From contig OZ234494.1 in assembly GCA_965153455.1 (NCBI GenBank), positions 25,721,354 to 25,785,353 on the forward strand: a stretch of DNA of 64,000 nucleotides. The letters run 5' to 3'. Each line of letters opens with the position of its first letter. The stretch's first letter is position 1. Under the pieces are notes generated by a model that saw nothing but the letters and a program-made list of their open reading frames with translations, had not been told where the DNA came from and did no database searches. Shown piece after piece: positions 1-12,300 of this stretch. A program made the position numbers and the translations under genes. Source of the DNA: Sphagnum compactum. Lineage: Eukaryota; Bryophyta; Sphagnopsida; Sphagnales.

Positions 1-599
1 AGTAGCCCATATGTAAGGTTGCCATGAGCATACTTTGCGGTTTTCATGGTGAAATGGGAACCTTGGCTTGATGATTAGCTTCTCAGCAAATGCTTGGTAT
101 TGGCCATGATCTTCTTAGATTTGTGTCTAGAAACATGTGTTTTACTTATCCTCTAGAGTAGGAGAGGTCATCAAAGTGCCTGCAAGGCTCCTTTCTGGTT
201 TGTGCAGGATTAGGTTTGATATAGAGTTATTGTAAAGTCACCCTGTCTTTGGGCCCTAGTTTGACCTTGTAAACCTTATTTCATCCCCAATTTGGGTGTA
301 TCTGTGAAGTGAGTGAAATTGAGTGATGTTTCATGAAACCAGGTTTCAGTTCAGAAGATTTGCAGATCCTATTGTGACAAGGCTTGATTTGATAAAGAGT
401 ATGAGCAGCATAGATAAGGCAAATCCAAAACTGGGGGTGAAACTCCCCAGATGTCAATTTAGGTTAGAAAACTAGTTTCATCCCCTAGAGTTTTCCCTGT
501 AATTCATCTTGAATTCTCATTTTCATCCCCAGTTTCACAAAACTGGAGCCCAATACCCCAGTTTTGGATATGTTACCCATAACTCCAATCGACTGCCTG

Positions 600-1050
600 C
601 TGAAATCAAGTACCCATTGATTTTGGTAACTAGGCAATTACCAGCCAGAGTGAACCAGCACCCACCAGTGCACCATGAAGGATGGATGGAAAGCGGTCAG
701 GAAACAGTTTTCTGTTGGGTTCGAGTTCCTGAGTTAACCATGGCAGTTAGCTCAGCTGTTGTTTTGCTACCTACATACTAACAACTCACAAGTCTAGTGA
801 AAACACCCTGTATCTATGTAGAAACTAGAAACCATCTACTTACCTGGTAGGTACTTGTTGTCCTACCTATCTACCTTTATATAGGAGCTACTTCTTACAG
901 AATGGGTTACCAAGTGAAACCAGATGTTAACTCAGTTGATTTTCATCCACAACTGAGTCATAATGGGCATCCAGTGGATGGTGTGTCGGTGGGTGCTGGT
1001 TCACTCTGGCTGAAATGAACGGGTATTGAGTTGATGGTGAGGGAAAGAAA
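600..1050. repeat. Fold-back (inverted-repeat) element, MITE-like
   Basis: A 25-bp segment at 642-666, beginning CAGCCAGAGTGAACCAGCAC, recurs as its exact reverse complement at 988-1012. Weaker similarity extends outward on both sides (the ATCAAGTACCC region on the left, the GGGTATTGAG region on the right), so each arm may be 70-100 bp. The arms enclose about 320 bp. The structure suits a small non-autonomous fold-back element, but I could not identify target-site duplications. Confidence 0.55.
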
Positions 1051-4000
1051 TCAGATCATGATGTGGGTAATTCTGCTACCCTAAACCCTAAACCTTAGGA
1101 GTCCTTCTAAATGGCAGAATTGCTAAGCACAGCTTCTTGAGAGAAACACTTATCATACGAGCTTCAAATCGATTCATAAATACAGTTTTGGGGTGACATG
1201 GTCAGTGTCTCTGTAAGGATCTTGAACCACACCCGGTCCTCCTCCTCCCTCACTCGGCCTTCCTTGCCTAGGCAATAGTGCACGTGTATCAGCCTTTGTT
1301 TTAGAGCCTCTTGGAATTCACTCGCATATATGATTGAAGATGGTGTACGAAGTCACCTCTTTTCAATGTATGCCCTCGTGGACAAACAAATGATAATCAC
1401 ACCTGTGACCTCACACTAGAGTGGGTGCTGGCCTCAATTGTAGGGATATATTTTCTCACTTGGTTGCAGGGAAAAAGTTATAACCTCATTAACAATAATG
1501 TATGAGGTATTTCTCATGGCAAGGGGGTGGGTGCTTGGACTAGGTAACCCGTGAGAGGCCACTGGTTACTGAACATAGCTGAGGTGCAGGAGCAACAAGG
1601 CTATTTTGAGTAACCAGCAGCTTCGAGCTGATTACTGGACATAACCAGCATCCTTTACATCCATAATCTGCTCAACAAGTGAATGTGAATCACTTTCAAA
1701 CATACACCGAATGAATATGAATCACTTTCATCAACACATAAAATGAGATACAGGCAGCTCAATATGTGATATTAACTTAGGTGAGATGTCCAATCTGAAG
1801 TCAGCAAGTCAGCATCTTAAAGCTGATTATGGTTCCCTTTCTCTCTTTAAAAAAAGAGGGTGATCTTGAACGTAGGTTAGAAAATGTTATGGAGATGCTT
1901 GTGGCAAATGTCATATAATTCCGTTCATATAAATCCAGCTTGTAGAAGTGGCTTATATGCCCAAGTGTCTATTGTGACCGTAATGGGTTTTGGCCATATT
2001 TTTGGGAAGGATAAAATTTCATGTAAGATTTTTCCTTTGAATTTGTCACATGAACTAGAGTAGATGATTTGCTAGAAGATGCGCGAATTGGAGGTTCCAA
2101 AAACAACAAATAGTGAGACAAATGTGTCTAATAAACTGCCTGTGGTGCTACATACATTGTTTGATGCAAACCAAACTGGGATGATGACTATGGTTACAAT
2201 GTAATTTTGGAGTTGTAACTTGTGGCTTAACCCAATTGGACGGACATAGGTACTTACACGCGCCCAAATGCCTGAACCATTGACATGGTCATATTATCTA
2301 AAGCTAGAACTGCCATTCAGTCAAGATTCATTAGCTGTTGGAATTGGATTTGTTATCCAAGAGGTTTAGGGTATAGCAGAGTACTTGCTTGGTAAATTCA
2401 GGTTTCTTGAGAGTTGGTGCTTTCTTCCATCAGTTGAGAAAATTTACAATGAAACCTAAGTTTCCTAGTTTGTGTTTGTTTGCAGCACAATTCAACTGAG
2501 TGTGTTCTTGTTGGTCACTTTTCTCTGCTGGCTTAAATACTGTGGTACTGTGGCAGCTTCACCACATGTTTGTTGAATAATTAATAAATTTTGAACATTT
2601 TCTTTTGGCAAAGAAATATTCTGGAAGATTCAATACTTTCCTTCACAAGATTTTGTTATTTGAAGATTTTTTTTTGAAAATTTCAACAATTCTGAAAATA
2701 ATATAATTACTGTCAAACCTGCCAAGGTACTAGGGTAGATCATGATACTAAAAAACGGACTCGATGCTATTCACACAAAATATAGAAAGTTTTGACAGTG
2801 GAAACCTATGGATTAATAGGGATCGGCCACCACAGGGACCATACGCCACACCAAACATTTTATACTACTTCCATGCATGGTAGTGAGCCCCTTGTTGTTG
2901 GCGCAAGTATATTGAACCTCCTGGGGAGGTCACCCATCCCAATACTATTCCAGTCAAGGTGAGATTGATTTCAGAGTTCTCATGCAAAAATCAAAAATTA
3001 TTTTTTAAATTAATTTTCAGAGACAAATATCACTCTAAATTCAATAACTTTTTGCTATGTCGGTGTGAAAATTACAAAATGACAAATGTGGTGTACATTG
3101 CCTTGTCAAGGGCTTCTCAATAGTACCAAAAGTGGAGTAGCCGGGCTCATGGTTTGGGAGGAATTCAGCATGGCCACATCCAAACTAAAGAAAGCAAAAG
3201 AAAGAAAGAAACACACACACCAATCTTACCGATCTTAATGTATAGATTCCATGTACCATGATTGGCATCCACTTGGGTTGAAATTTAACCATCACCTACC
3301 TCCTCAGGTAACTACTAAATTATACAAAAGAATTAGATACACAGTTCTGAGTGTCAGCAATTTCCTAAACTTCTAACTTATATTGTCAAGTTACATACCT
3401 GATCATGTGGTCGAACTTCACAACAAGCGACTCTGTGCATGCTAGCGTACTAACTACTAGTCAACCCAAAACATGTCCTTCAGCCTCATAATGTATGTGA
3501 AACCTTTGCAAAGGTTTTCCCAGTGCATAGTTACTTGTATTTGTCTCTAAAGCACAAGATAGAAACTGTGCAACCTTGTCTGAAAAGCAAACTCTTCGCT
3601 TCATGAGCAAATCATCCATTCTATTTAAGTGTGAATCATTTTTTTTGCGCTCCCATAAGATGACAAAACTGGAATAGTTTTAGTAAAAACTATTGGCACC
3701 CTTGTTGGGTGGGTATAGATGGGTGTTTGGAGCTGACCATGTGCTAGAACCCTCCCAAACTGTCGGGCCCCTCATTGAGCTTTTGATACCACCAGAAAGC
3801 CTTTGATGAGGTGATGTTCATGTTTGTCATTTCACAATTTTCAAATCAACACAGGAGTACTTATTGAATATATTGTGATTCTGAACTGTGGAAATCAATC
3901 CAAAATTTAAAACTGGTTTTTTCACAAAAACTCCAAAATTAAGCCCACTCCAACTGGAATAGTATTTTAGGATGGCCGGCAAGCTTACAGGAGGTTTAAT

Positions 4001-5799
4001 ACACTTGGGCTAATGGCACAGTGAGTCACCAGTTGATTTTAATATAAACCATCTAATTATAAATGAAAAATTTCCAAATATGATCAACTGGCTAAGGTTA
4101 TGCTATGACTTGTAATCAGATTTTTTAAGGACAATTTTTTTTGCTTTTGTGACAAAAAAACTGGGATTTTTGTTTGAATTTTTTTTTCTAGTATAATTTC
4201 AACTAATTTTGCTATTTTTTTGGTGGAAAATTTCACTACTTTTCTGTATCAAAAAATTGGGGAAAAAATTCCTTGCTTGTAACCTAGGTAATTTGTTAAT
4301 GATTTGCAAAATCTCAATCCAAGTAAATGATCAAAAGTTGTGTTTTTCCCTTGGTAAGGATGGGCTATCATTTTGCTTAAGCATAAGTGAGCACAAGGTA
4401 ACAAGTAAGATCTTTCAATATATACAAGTATGACACATTCACAATTGAGGAAGACAATTTGTTGTGAAATTGACATTGCAAACATGAGGATGGAAGATTA
4501 TTGACATTATTTTTAAAAATGAGAAGATTGAAAAAACCCTTCTACAACTATTGTAACACATTCAAAACATTCTTCTAACTATTCTCTCACATGAAGCAAT
4601 ATTTGCAAGGTGAAGAGACTCTTATTTACAATCATTGAGGAAGCAATCATCCCCTCTGTCTCAAATGCGAGAAGGTAGCAAGTCTAAAGAGGTTCATCAG
4701 GGTAAAAAAAACATCCTTGTTTAACCAAACCAAAATGTAATTTAAATGTTTTTTAAAATGGGTGCGAGCAATAGAAATTTAAATATCTATTTATATTTGG
4801 TTGCATGGGGTTTTTTCTGATCTGTCGATTGGTTTGTTAACTAGGCATTGTCATATGGATTTTCATAAATGTTTATTACCAAGTGCTTGAATTAGGGCTC
4901 CAACCGGTAAAGCTGGAATGAACACTCAGGGTACACCAATGAAGATGATGCTGATAACAAGTGAGTAGCAAGGTGCTAATTTTCAAATTTCATTTATGAG
5001 ATGGCCTAGTGGTTCCAACTTTCGGACTTAGTTATGAGTTGTTAGTGGTTTTCAAAGTACTTCATATTGAAAATTTAGAAATTTCTTTCAATCCTAATTG
5101 AGGAATCACATTTTGACTTGAACTTTTCTCCATGAATACATAATTTTGTCATTGTGGCTACCATATAATATGAGTGTCATGTTTTGACCATTGAAACTTT
5201 GGATTCACCCTTGGGTAGCACTTGCCTAATCATGCGTGTCATTTATTCTGAACATGAGTTTTTTGTATGGTTTTTTTTATAAAAAAATAATTTTATGTGG
5301 GTTGTTGGAACCTAATTTAGTGTGAATAAGATTTCAGTTTTTTGAGTTTGGTGGTCTATCCTAATGACATGCCTATGGGATTTCATCTTCTGTATTTCAA
5401 AGTATATTCACTTGCAATTTGCAAAAATCTAAGTTCAAAATAACACAATCGCAATACTTGACAACATCTTGCTGTTCCTTTGTGTGTTCTTGATGAGCAT
5501 GTTCTGAGGTGTGGCTTTATTAATTTTCATAATATTTTGGGTGTCAATCTAGTTGGGCATGGTGTACAAGTTCAATGTAGCTTTGTCATCATATCATCAC
5601 TTTGTGTGATTTTGGTTGAAATTTCTTACCAGAGATTTCTAAATGAGTAAACCTTCAATCCATTACTAATTTTGTAATATCATTTTTGGGCCAAGTGCTA
5701 GTGCTCTAGATAGAGTAAAACTGTGTGTAAAGAGGGGTTAGGTTATTCAGTGCAAAGAACAAAGGTCAAATGTAAAAAGATACATACAAAAAAAAATTT

Positions 5800-6370
5800 G
5801 TGAAAAAAGACCCTAATTTGCCAGATTTTGAAGTTTGTTTTTTTGCCAAATTTCTACAGCAAGTTCAAGCAAGTAGCCAAAAATATGCTAAAACTTTCTA
5901 CCTTGATACTTGGTCTGTAGCCAAATTTGGCTAAATCTTCTTGTGGATGATACCTAGTCAGTTTGGCTACATCACAAAATTGCAAAAAAAACGATGATTC
6001 AATAACCTTAATTCACATGCCTGATCTTTACTTGTTTCGCCTCTTTCCAAATTAAAGTACATGTAAACAATTATATGCAAGTCCAGTAAAAATGTTGTAT
6101 GCCTGACACATATTCCAGCCAAGCAGTGTTGGTATTTTTTCAATTTTGTGATGTAGCTGAGGTGGCAAACATCAAAGATCCAAATTTAGCCAAATTTGGC
6201 TATTAGCAACATCTGAAAGGAAAAAACCTATCATCCATATGTATTTTTTGGCTACTTACTTGAACCATGTCTAGAAATCTGGCGATTTTAACTGTTTTTT
6301 TTGAAAAATTTGAATTTGGCGACTTTGTTTTCAAAAAATCTCTGAATTTGTGACGAAAATTGTCTACAAT
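5800..6370. repeat. Dispersed repeat copy (TTTGGCTAC / TCTGGCGATTTT family), copy 1
   Basis: This segment contains TTTTCAATTTTGTGATGTAGC, then 'ttggctacttacttgaacca' and a 'tctggcgatttt' block. A very similar order of motifs occurs near 17430-17960 and 48780-49210. The shared order suggests a dispersed mobile or formerly mobile repeat rather than chance AT-rich similarity. Ends and family are unknown. Confidence 0.5.
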
Positions 6371-7246
6371 TCCACAACAGTGCGAAATTTCGCACCAATA
6401 AAAGGCTGCAGAGCCAAGTACAGTAAATAGAAAAGCTCAGCAGCAAACTTTGGTATTTAGTATTTAGGAACAAGAGAATCATCTGCCCAACTCTGATTTG
6501 CACTTTTAGGGCAGAGACACACCTCTGTATGTATGGAGACAAAATACCTACAGTCCTACTTTCCATGGCCACCCAAGACTTTCTTCTTGGGAGTATTCAG
6601 GGGTGGATCAATCATGAGCCTTCGGGTGGCAGAATGGGGTGTGATTGATTTGAAAATGGAACTCAGGTGTAAGCTTCCTTCCAATTGTGTGGGTCCAGCC
6701 TCTCTCTCAGCTGGATGATGTGATCCAGTACCAGGATTTTTTTTTAAAATTTCAATTTTGTGGTTTCCAAAGTGTGGTGAAAATTCTCAAATTTTAAGCA
6801 AAATTAATCAAATTTACACAACAATTTTTTTCCAAAAATTTGAAACATTTTGTCACGAAGTGTCAAAAATTCACCACAGAAAAAAACAACCCTTGCCAAG
6901 CACCCACTGTTGCATCATCAATTGGACACACTTTATGACACAGTTGCAGTCTCGATGGACCATAACAAGGGAGTTACCCAGATTTCACTCTGTAACCTAC
7001 TGCGCAAACCCTCTTACTTGGTAACCTATCATGTAAACCCTCGTACTTGCACCTCACACGACTTAGGTAACCACCAATGTAACTTTGTATGTATGGTATG
7101 AAAGTAAGTAAGGAATATAATTGGTGTAGGGTAGGGCTTTACCAAAATAAGGGACCCTGAGGTGACATTCTACTACCTTATGTCCCAAAATTTGGTGAAG
7201 CTCAGTCTGTGGACTTTTAACATGGTGCAAAAAATGTAACATGCCA

Positions 7247-7326
7247 CTCAAAAATGGAAAATCTTGCTTAAAAACGGAAAATCTCACCCAAAAATGGAAA
7301 ACCCTAGTCAAAAATGAAATTCCCTC
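7247..7326. repeat. 20-bp tandem repeat, four units
   Basis: Four consecutive 20-bp units share the core CAAAAATGGAAAA (units start at 7247, 7267, 7287 and 7307). The fourth unit is the most diverged. Confidence 0.8.
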
Positions 7327-7805
7327 CCAGTTTTCCGGAGGGAAATTTCACACTATACCGCACCCTTGTCAGTTTAATACTACAAATTCCTGGCCGAGTT
7401 TTACATCACCATGTAGGTCGATAAATAGGTAAGTGACTCGGTGACCACTAGGTAGCTAGATACATTATAGAGGGTGATTAGTACAGAGCTAAAAAAAAAC
7501 ACCATGGTCACCAATTATGGGACAGGAATTCCAATAATAAAAAGTCCAGTGTTTTCTGTCCACATACCATCCAGCTTATGTTTTGTCTGTCCACACAACA
7601 TCCATCCTATGTTGTTGCCTGTCCAAATACCATCCATCCTGTCATGCATGGTCATCCATGTGCTGGTGGCTGCTGCTTCAATCTGGCCCAGCTAGCTCTC
7701 AACTACCTACCCTGTAACAGAGTGAAAACACAACACTAAAAGCTCTAAAGTTCTAATCTTGTCCTCCATGTAACATTCATTGTATCTTATGAGTTATTGT
7801 TTCTG

Positions 7806-7882
7806 TATCCATCCATCCATCCTCCTTCTGACCTGTCTATCCATCCATCCTCCTTCTGATCTATCTATCCATCCATCCATCT
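7806..7882. repeat. CATC-rich simple tandem repeat
   Basis: Runs of CATC units are interrupted by a repeated CTCCTTCTGA spacer. The whole block looks like a roughly 30-bp unit repeated two to three times. Confidence 0.7.
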
Positions 7883-8099
7883 AACTAAAGTCTTTTCCCA
7901 GCTTCCTCCTGTTCCTAGCGTGGCCTTTTTACTAGAGGGGGGGACCAAAGGATGATAGATAGATAGGCTAGGGGAGGAAAAACCAGAAATGCCACTAAAA
8001 AGAGAACAATGGGACAACGACAAACAGTTCCCACTTTGAGACAAATTTAGTGTGGCACTGGAAAGTGGGGACTCCTGGAACGGGGCTGGTGGACTCTTT

Positions 8100-8640
8100 C
8101 AACCACAACCCACCACCACCACCACCCCCCTTCCGTTTGGTGGCCCGCTGTTGTCTGTTCCACTGTACAATGGGGTTGCTAAGTCCTCTTCCTCCTCCTC
8201 CTCCTCCTCCTCCTCAGGCTTCATCTTGTTGTTGTTCTTCTGCTCTTCCTCTTTGTCTGTTTCTTCTTCTTCTCTCTACACCACTAGCATACCAAGTTTC
8301 TTCAGCGAGTTGTTATATTTTCTTCATCTTTCCTCGCTGTTTCTTTCCTCAGCAGCAGCGGCAGCAAGAGCAGCAACAAGAAGAAGCTCAAGAAGAAGAA
8401 GAAGAAGCTGCTGCATGTGGTGGTGGTTCTTCTTCTTCTACTACCCATCTTCTTCTCTCTATATCCGCTCCATTCCAATTCAGTCAAGCTTCATGTCCTC
8501 CTCGTCAGTCTTCTTGCCAAAGCATCTGCAGGGGTGTAGTGGAATTAGAACGAGGACGAGAAGAAGAAGTTGCAGCAGTAGTAGTCATAGTAGCTGCTGC
8601 TGCTGTTGTTGTGGTGGTGGTGGTGGTAGTAGTAGTACTA
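8100..8640. repeat. Trinucleotide-rich low-complexity block upstream of the AP2 gene
   Basis: Dense CTC/CTT, CAG, AAG and GTG trinucleotide runs, including an uninterrupted CTC-type run at about 8186-8215, make long open frames in several registers. The two long + strand frames here begin with GTG, not ATG, and encode only low-complexity poly-Ser/Pro/Cys/Val. I therefore treat this as non-coding promoter or leader DNA. Confidence 0.7.
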
Positions 8641-8935
8641 GTGGTTCTTTAATAAGAACTTGTTTTGTAGGTTTTTGTGAATTTTCAGTTTATGATTCTC
8701 CTCGACCCACCTCCCAGACCTTGGTTTACGTCTCCACAATATGAGGTCCTCCTCTGCAGCAGATGATCATGAATCTCTTTGTATCATGGAGGCACTTAGC
8801 AGGTCACAAAACTCAGGTGAAGACAAAGCCAGCTTTGGGTGGTTTTTTTTCCTCCCTTTCTTTCTTTCTTTCTTCACAAGAGTTTGATGATACCTAGTTA
8901 GCTAGTGTTGCAATATGTGCGTGGTGGTGGTTACC

Positions 8936-8938
<3 letters not shown>

Positions 8939-8969
<31 letters not shown>
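8939..8969. repeat. (GT)n microsatellite in the AP2 upstream region
   Basis: About 31 bases of uninterrupted GT dinucleotides lie roughly 70 bp upstream of the putative TATA box of the AP2 gene. Such tracts are length-variable. Confidence 0.9.
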
Positions 8970-8971
<2 letters not shown>

Positions 8972-9038
8972 TTTTTGTTTTTCTGGGGGTTGAGTTGCAA
9001 CAGGAAGAGAAGAAGCACGTCTTCTGCTTTTAGTTTAG

Positions 9039-9046
9039 TATAAAAA
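9039..9046 (+). promoter_or_regulatory. Putative TATA box of the AP2/ANT gene
   Basis: TATAAAAA lies 348 bp upstream of the predicted start codon. If used, transcription would begin near 9070 and give a leader of roughly 320 nt containing the four short upstream ORFs listed separately. The assignment rests on the motif and spacing only; no transcript evidence is available. Confidence 0.45.
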
Positions 9047-9082
9047 GACGCAGACACTTTCCAAAATTCTAGTGCTCTCATC

Positions 9083-9349
9083 ATGTCATGCTGCGTTGCT
9101 TAGCATGTCACTAAACGAAGGTGCGAGTCTCGTCTCGTCTAGTCTCTAGTTCTCTTCACAGCTAACAGGGTTTGAAGAAACCTGTTGGTTGGTTGGTTCT
9201 TTGGCTTGTTTTTTCTCCGAGTTTTTGTTCCCGAGAGCACCTTCGTATTTTTAGTGAAGGTTGGTGTGGGCAGAGGAGTGGGGGCAGAAAGACAAGCCGT
9301 CGTCGTCGTCGTCGACAACCGCAGTGTTTTGAACTTTGTGATGGTCTAG
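9083..9349 (+). promoter_or_regulatory. Cluster of short upstream ORFs in the AP2 leader
   Basis: Four ATG-started micro-ORFs lie between the putative TATA box and the main start: 9083-9103 (6 codons), 9088-9114 (8 codons, different frame), 9105-9149 (14 codons) and 9341-9349 (ATG GTC TAG, 2 codons). There is no other ATG between 9150 and the main ATG apart from the minimal one. Upstream ORFs commonly lower translation of plant regulatory genes. Whether these lie in the mature transcript depends on the true start site. Confidence 0.4.
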
Positions 9350-9393
9350 TATAAGAAGCTGCTTCTGAACATCTTTGGTTACTTGTGTGTGCT

Positions 9394-12300
9394 ATGAACG
9401 CAGTTGATCGTTGGCAACTTCAGGCGCGAGCAATGCAAGCAGCAGATGCAGCATCTCATGGAATCCATGAATCACAGGCGGCTGCAGCACACCATCATAT
9501 TTTTTCGGTCGATCAGCTCTCAAGGCTTGCAAGCAACGGAGGCGCAGTTGATCATCAGTTGCAGCATCAGGCAGGCTCTGCAGGAGGAGGGCAGTATGAT
9601 CACATGCAGCAAGGACCACCCTCGAGTTCATCAGCTGAGACCAGAGTCGACGGACCCAAGCTGGAGGATTTTCTAGGTGGTAAGTCTCTTGGAGGTCAGT
9701 ACTCGGATCAACACGACCACCATCACTCTCATCATCACCAGCAGCAGCAGCAATTGGAGGGCCTGTACTACAATGCAGCTGCGGCAAGCTTTCAAGAGAG
9801 CCAAACCAGAATCAACGTCAACCTTCCTTACACGCACTCCTCCGGTGCAGCTGCAGGAGGATCAGGATCACTTAGAGACATGCAGGCACCCGCGAGCAGC
9901 TCCACGTTCCACCTGCAGGCCGCCTATGGAAGTGCAGTAGCTGCTGCTGCTGCTGCACAACAAGAGCAATCCGGTCTCGCATTGAACCATCTGGCGCAGA
10001 ATCATTGCTACGAAACAGCTGTGCATGAGCACCAGCAGCTTCAGGAGAATAATTTGCTTGCACAGAGTCGATCGCACCTCCACGCACAGAACTTGTTGCA
10101 AAGGGCACTTGACCAGCAACAACAACAATCGGATTGCAACAGTTTGCAGTCTAGGCCGCATGAGAGCAGCTCATCGTCGGGGCTCAAGTCCTGGTTACGT
10201 CACCAAGCCGATGCAGACTCGAAGCTTGCTGCTGCTGCAGCAGCAGCAGCTGTGGGACCACAAGCTTCAACCGCGAGACACAGCAGTGGCTTGAGCGCGC
10301 CTCTAGTAAGTTGGCAGCCACTCTCGCTCTCCATGAGTGCTGGCTCGTCACATGTAACGGATCATACTACAATGGACCATCATCTAGTACTACCCGGCCA
10401 TCATCATGTAGCCGCCCAGACTAGTCCACGAGCTGCAGCTCCCGTTTCAGAACCCCGCAAGCGGGGGACTGGACGCATGGGTGCAGCAGCCACATCTGCA
10501 GCAGGAGGCAAAGACGGATCAGGTCCTTCCCCGCGCAAATCTATCGACACTTTTGGCCAAAGAACTTCAGTATACCGTGGCGTCACCAGGTATGTCTAGA
10601 ACCTGCAGAGTGTAGAGATTAATTTATAGCATCATCATCTCCATACATGTCTCTTTGCACTAGTTAGTTTCTGCAATCTCGAGCAAGACCAACCACGTGA
10701 ATAAACTATGCTTAGAACCTTGACAACAGGGGAAAATCTGTGTTTGCAAACAGTCCTTGAAAACACCCAAAAGAGTCCATCAATACATATATTGTATATA
10801 TTTCTACAGATCTTCCTCTGGTCCATCTTGTGATCCATGCTAGATTCATCTAATTGAGCAGGACATGCTGCTTTGTTCCCTTCTTCCATGGGCTCATTTG
10901 GACCCACCCTAGCTAGCTAGTATTCACCAGCACTTGTCTTGCATTGATTCTAGCATCCTCGATCACTGCAGCAGCTTTTGTCAACTCAGCATGAGAAAGC
11001 TGCTGGAGTTCTGTCATTCCCTTGTATGCTTGGCTGCAGCTAGCTAGCTTACTTCTACAACATATATACGTAAATGTGTATGTAATTTATATAAAACATA
11101 TGCTCTCAGGGAGATTTCCTTCTGTGCTGAAGCAGTGATTGAGAAGAAAGACCATGATCTCTTCTTTGTCCAGAGTCCAGACTGTTTATTTTCAAAACAA
11201 ATGTGATATCTTTTAGACTAACCATAATGTAAAGCAAGCAAGCTTGAAATGTATGTGTATATAAATAGCTAGATAGCTCTGGCGGATCTTTTTTTATAGC
11301 TTCAACATTGTACTCTCCACAGGTCTTATCCATTTTACAGATCAGTATGACCTGGGTTTCTCTCTCTCTCTCTCTCCCCTTCATGAACTGGCCCTTATTA
11401 ATGACTTCTATCATCCTGATCCTCTAGTGTTTAGTCTTGAAAATTGTTCTTTTGTTTCAAGCTTTTACTGTGTTACATTTTCTATCTAGATCTCTAGTAG
11501 TGGATTCCAGAGAAAAACTCTTGAACATGTTCTCTTCTTTCAGTAGTGCAGTAGTAGTCAGTGCAGGAATTGAACTGATCATACACAAGCTCAGTGTGTA
11601 TATATCCTCGTCCTCCATGCAGCTAGCACAAGTTGATGTACAACCCAATATATTATTAAGCAACCAGTCAAAGCTTTTTGTGTGATGTTCTTTCATGTGG
11701 TGGTGAAGCCTCCCATGATATGTTTTTGGATCAAACTGGTGAAGGAGTTCAACCAATCTCTGGAAGTTTGGTTCTTTTTTTCTTCCTTTCCTTTGAGGAC
11801 TCTGCATTTGTCTAACATCAATATAGTAACAGTAAATGAGCCTGTACATTGTCCAGTAGATTGAACTAATGTATTCCTGGGTGTGATTTAGGCATCGTTG
11901 GACTGGTCGGTATGAAGCACACTTGTGGGACAATAGCTGTAGGAAAGAGGGACAAACAAGGAAAGGTCGTCAAGGTGTGTGTCTTTTTCTGGATCCACTG
12001 GAACTACTGCATCTTACTCAATGCTTTTAAGTCCTTGTAGGTAAGCTGGAGTGTGAGATCTCTGGTAGTTGTCCTTTTGATATGTTGTGTTCAAATAAAC
12101 TGGTAGGGTTTGCATGAGATTCGTAAGCTGCACTGTTAGAGTATTGGCTGATGATGATGACTTGTGGTTTGTGCATGGTGGATGATGTGTAATTGTTCAT
12201 GATGCACTCCTCAGTTTACTTAGGTATGTCATTTGTGTCCCCAACTTTATAATCCTGTTCATTTGAGGATCACAAGAAAAATGTAAAGGAGTTGCTGCAA

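Larger units (their letters stand above)
1..8040. other. Intergenic DNA upstream of the AP2 gene
   Basis: I see no supportable gene here. The open frames present (for example 509-781 and 6758-7024) are short, have no recognisable domain and no good splice partners. The DNA is AT-rich with many homopolymer runs. It holds a fold-back repeat (about 600-1050), a short telomere-like stretch (1079-1096), a copy of a dispersed 'TTTGGCTAC' repeat (5800-6370), 20-bp tandem repeats (7247-7326) and CATC-type simple repeats (about 7806-7882). Confidence 0.6.

Noticed and set aside
509-781. 90-codon frame overlapping the fold-back element
   Set aside because: Its codons coincide with an arm of the inverted repeat and show no domain, so it is best explained as repeat sequence.
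1079-1096. Short CCCTAAACCCTAAACC stretch as a telomere remnant
   Set aside because: Only two units long. Such telo-box-like motifs are common in plant upstream DNA.
8052-8744. Long + strand open frames (200 and 230 codons) upstream of the AP2 gene
   Set aside because: They begin with GTG rather than ATG and encode only Ser/Pro/Cys/Val runs produced by trinucleotide repeats in several frames at once. They lie upstream of the likely TATA box.
9446-9470. miR172-like target site (TGCAGCATCTCATGGAATCC) in AP2 exon 1
   Set aside because: The ends match, but the central four bases around the cleavage position do not, and the segment lies in CAG-rich DNA coding for Gln/Ala/His where such partial matches are expected. 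ANT-type genes are generally not miR172 targets.
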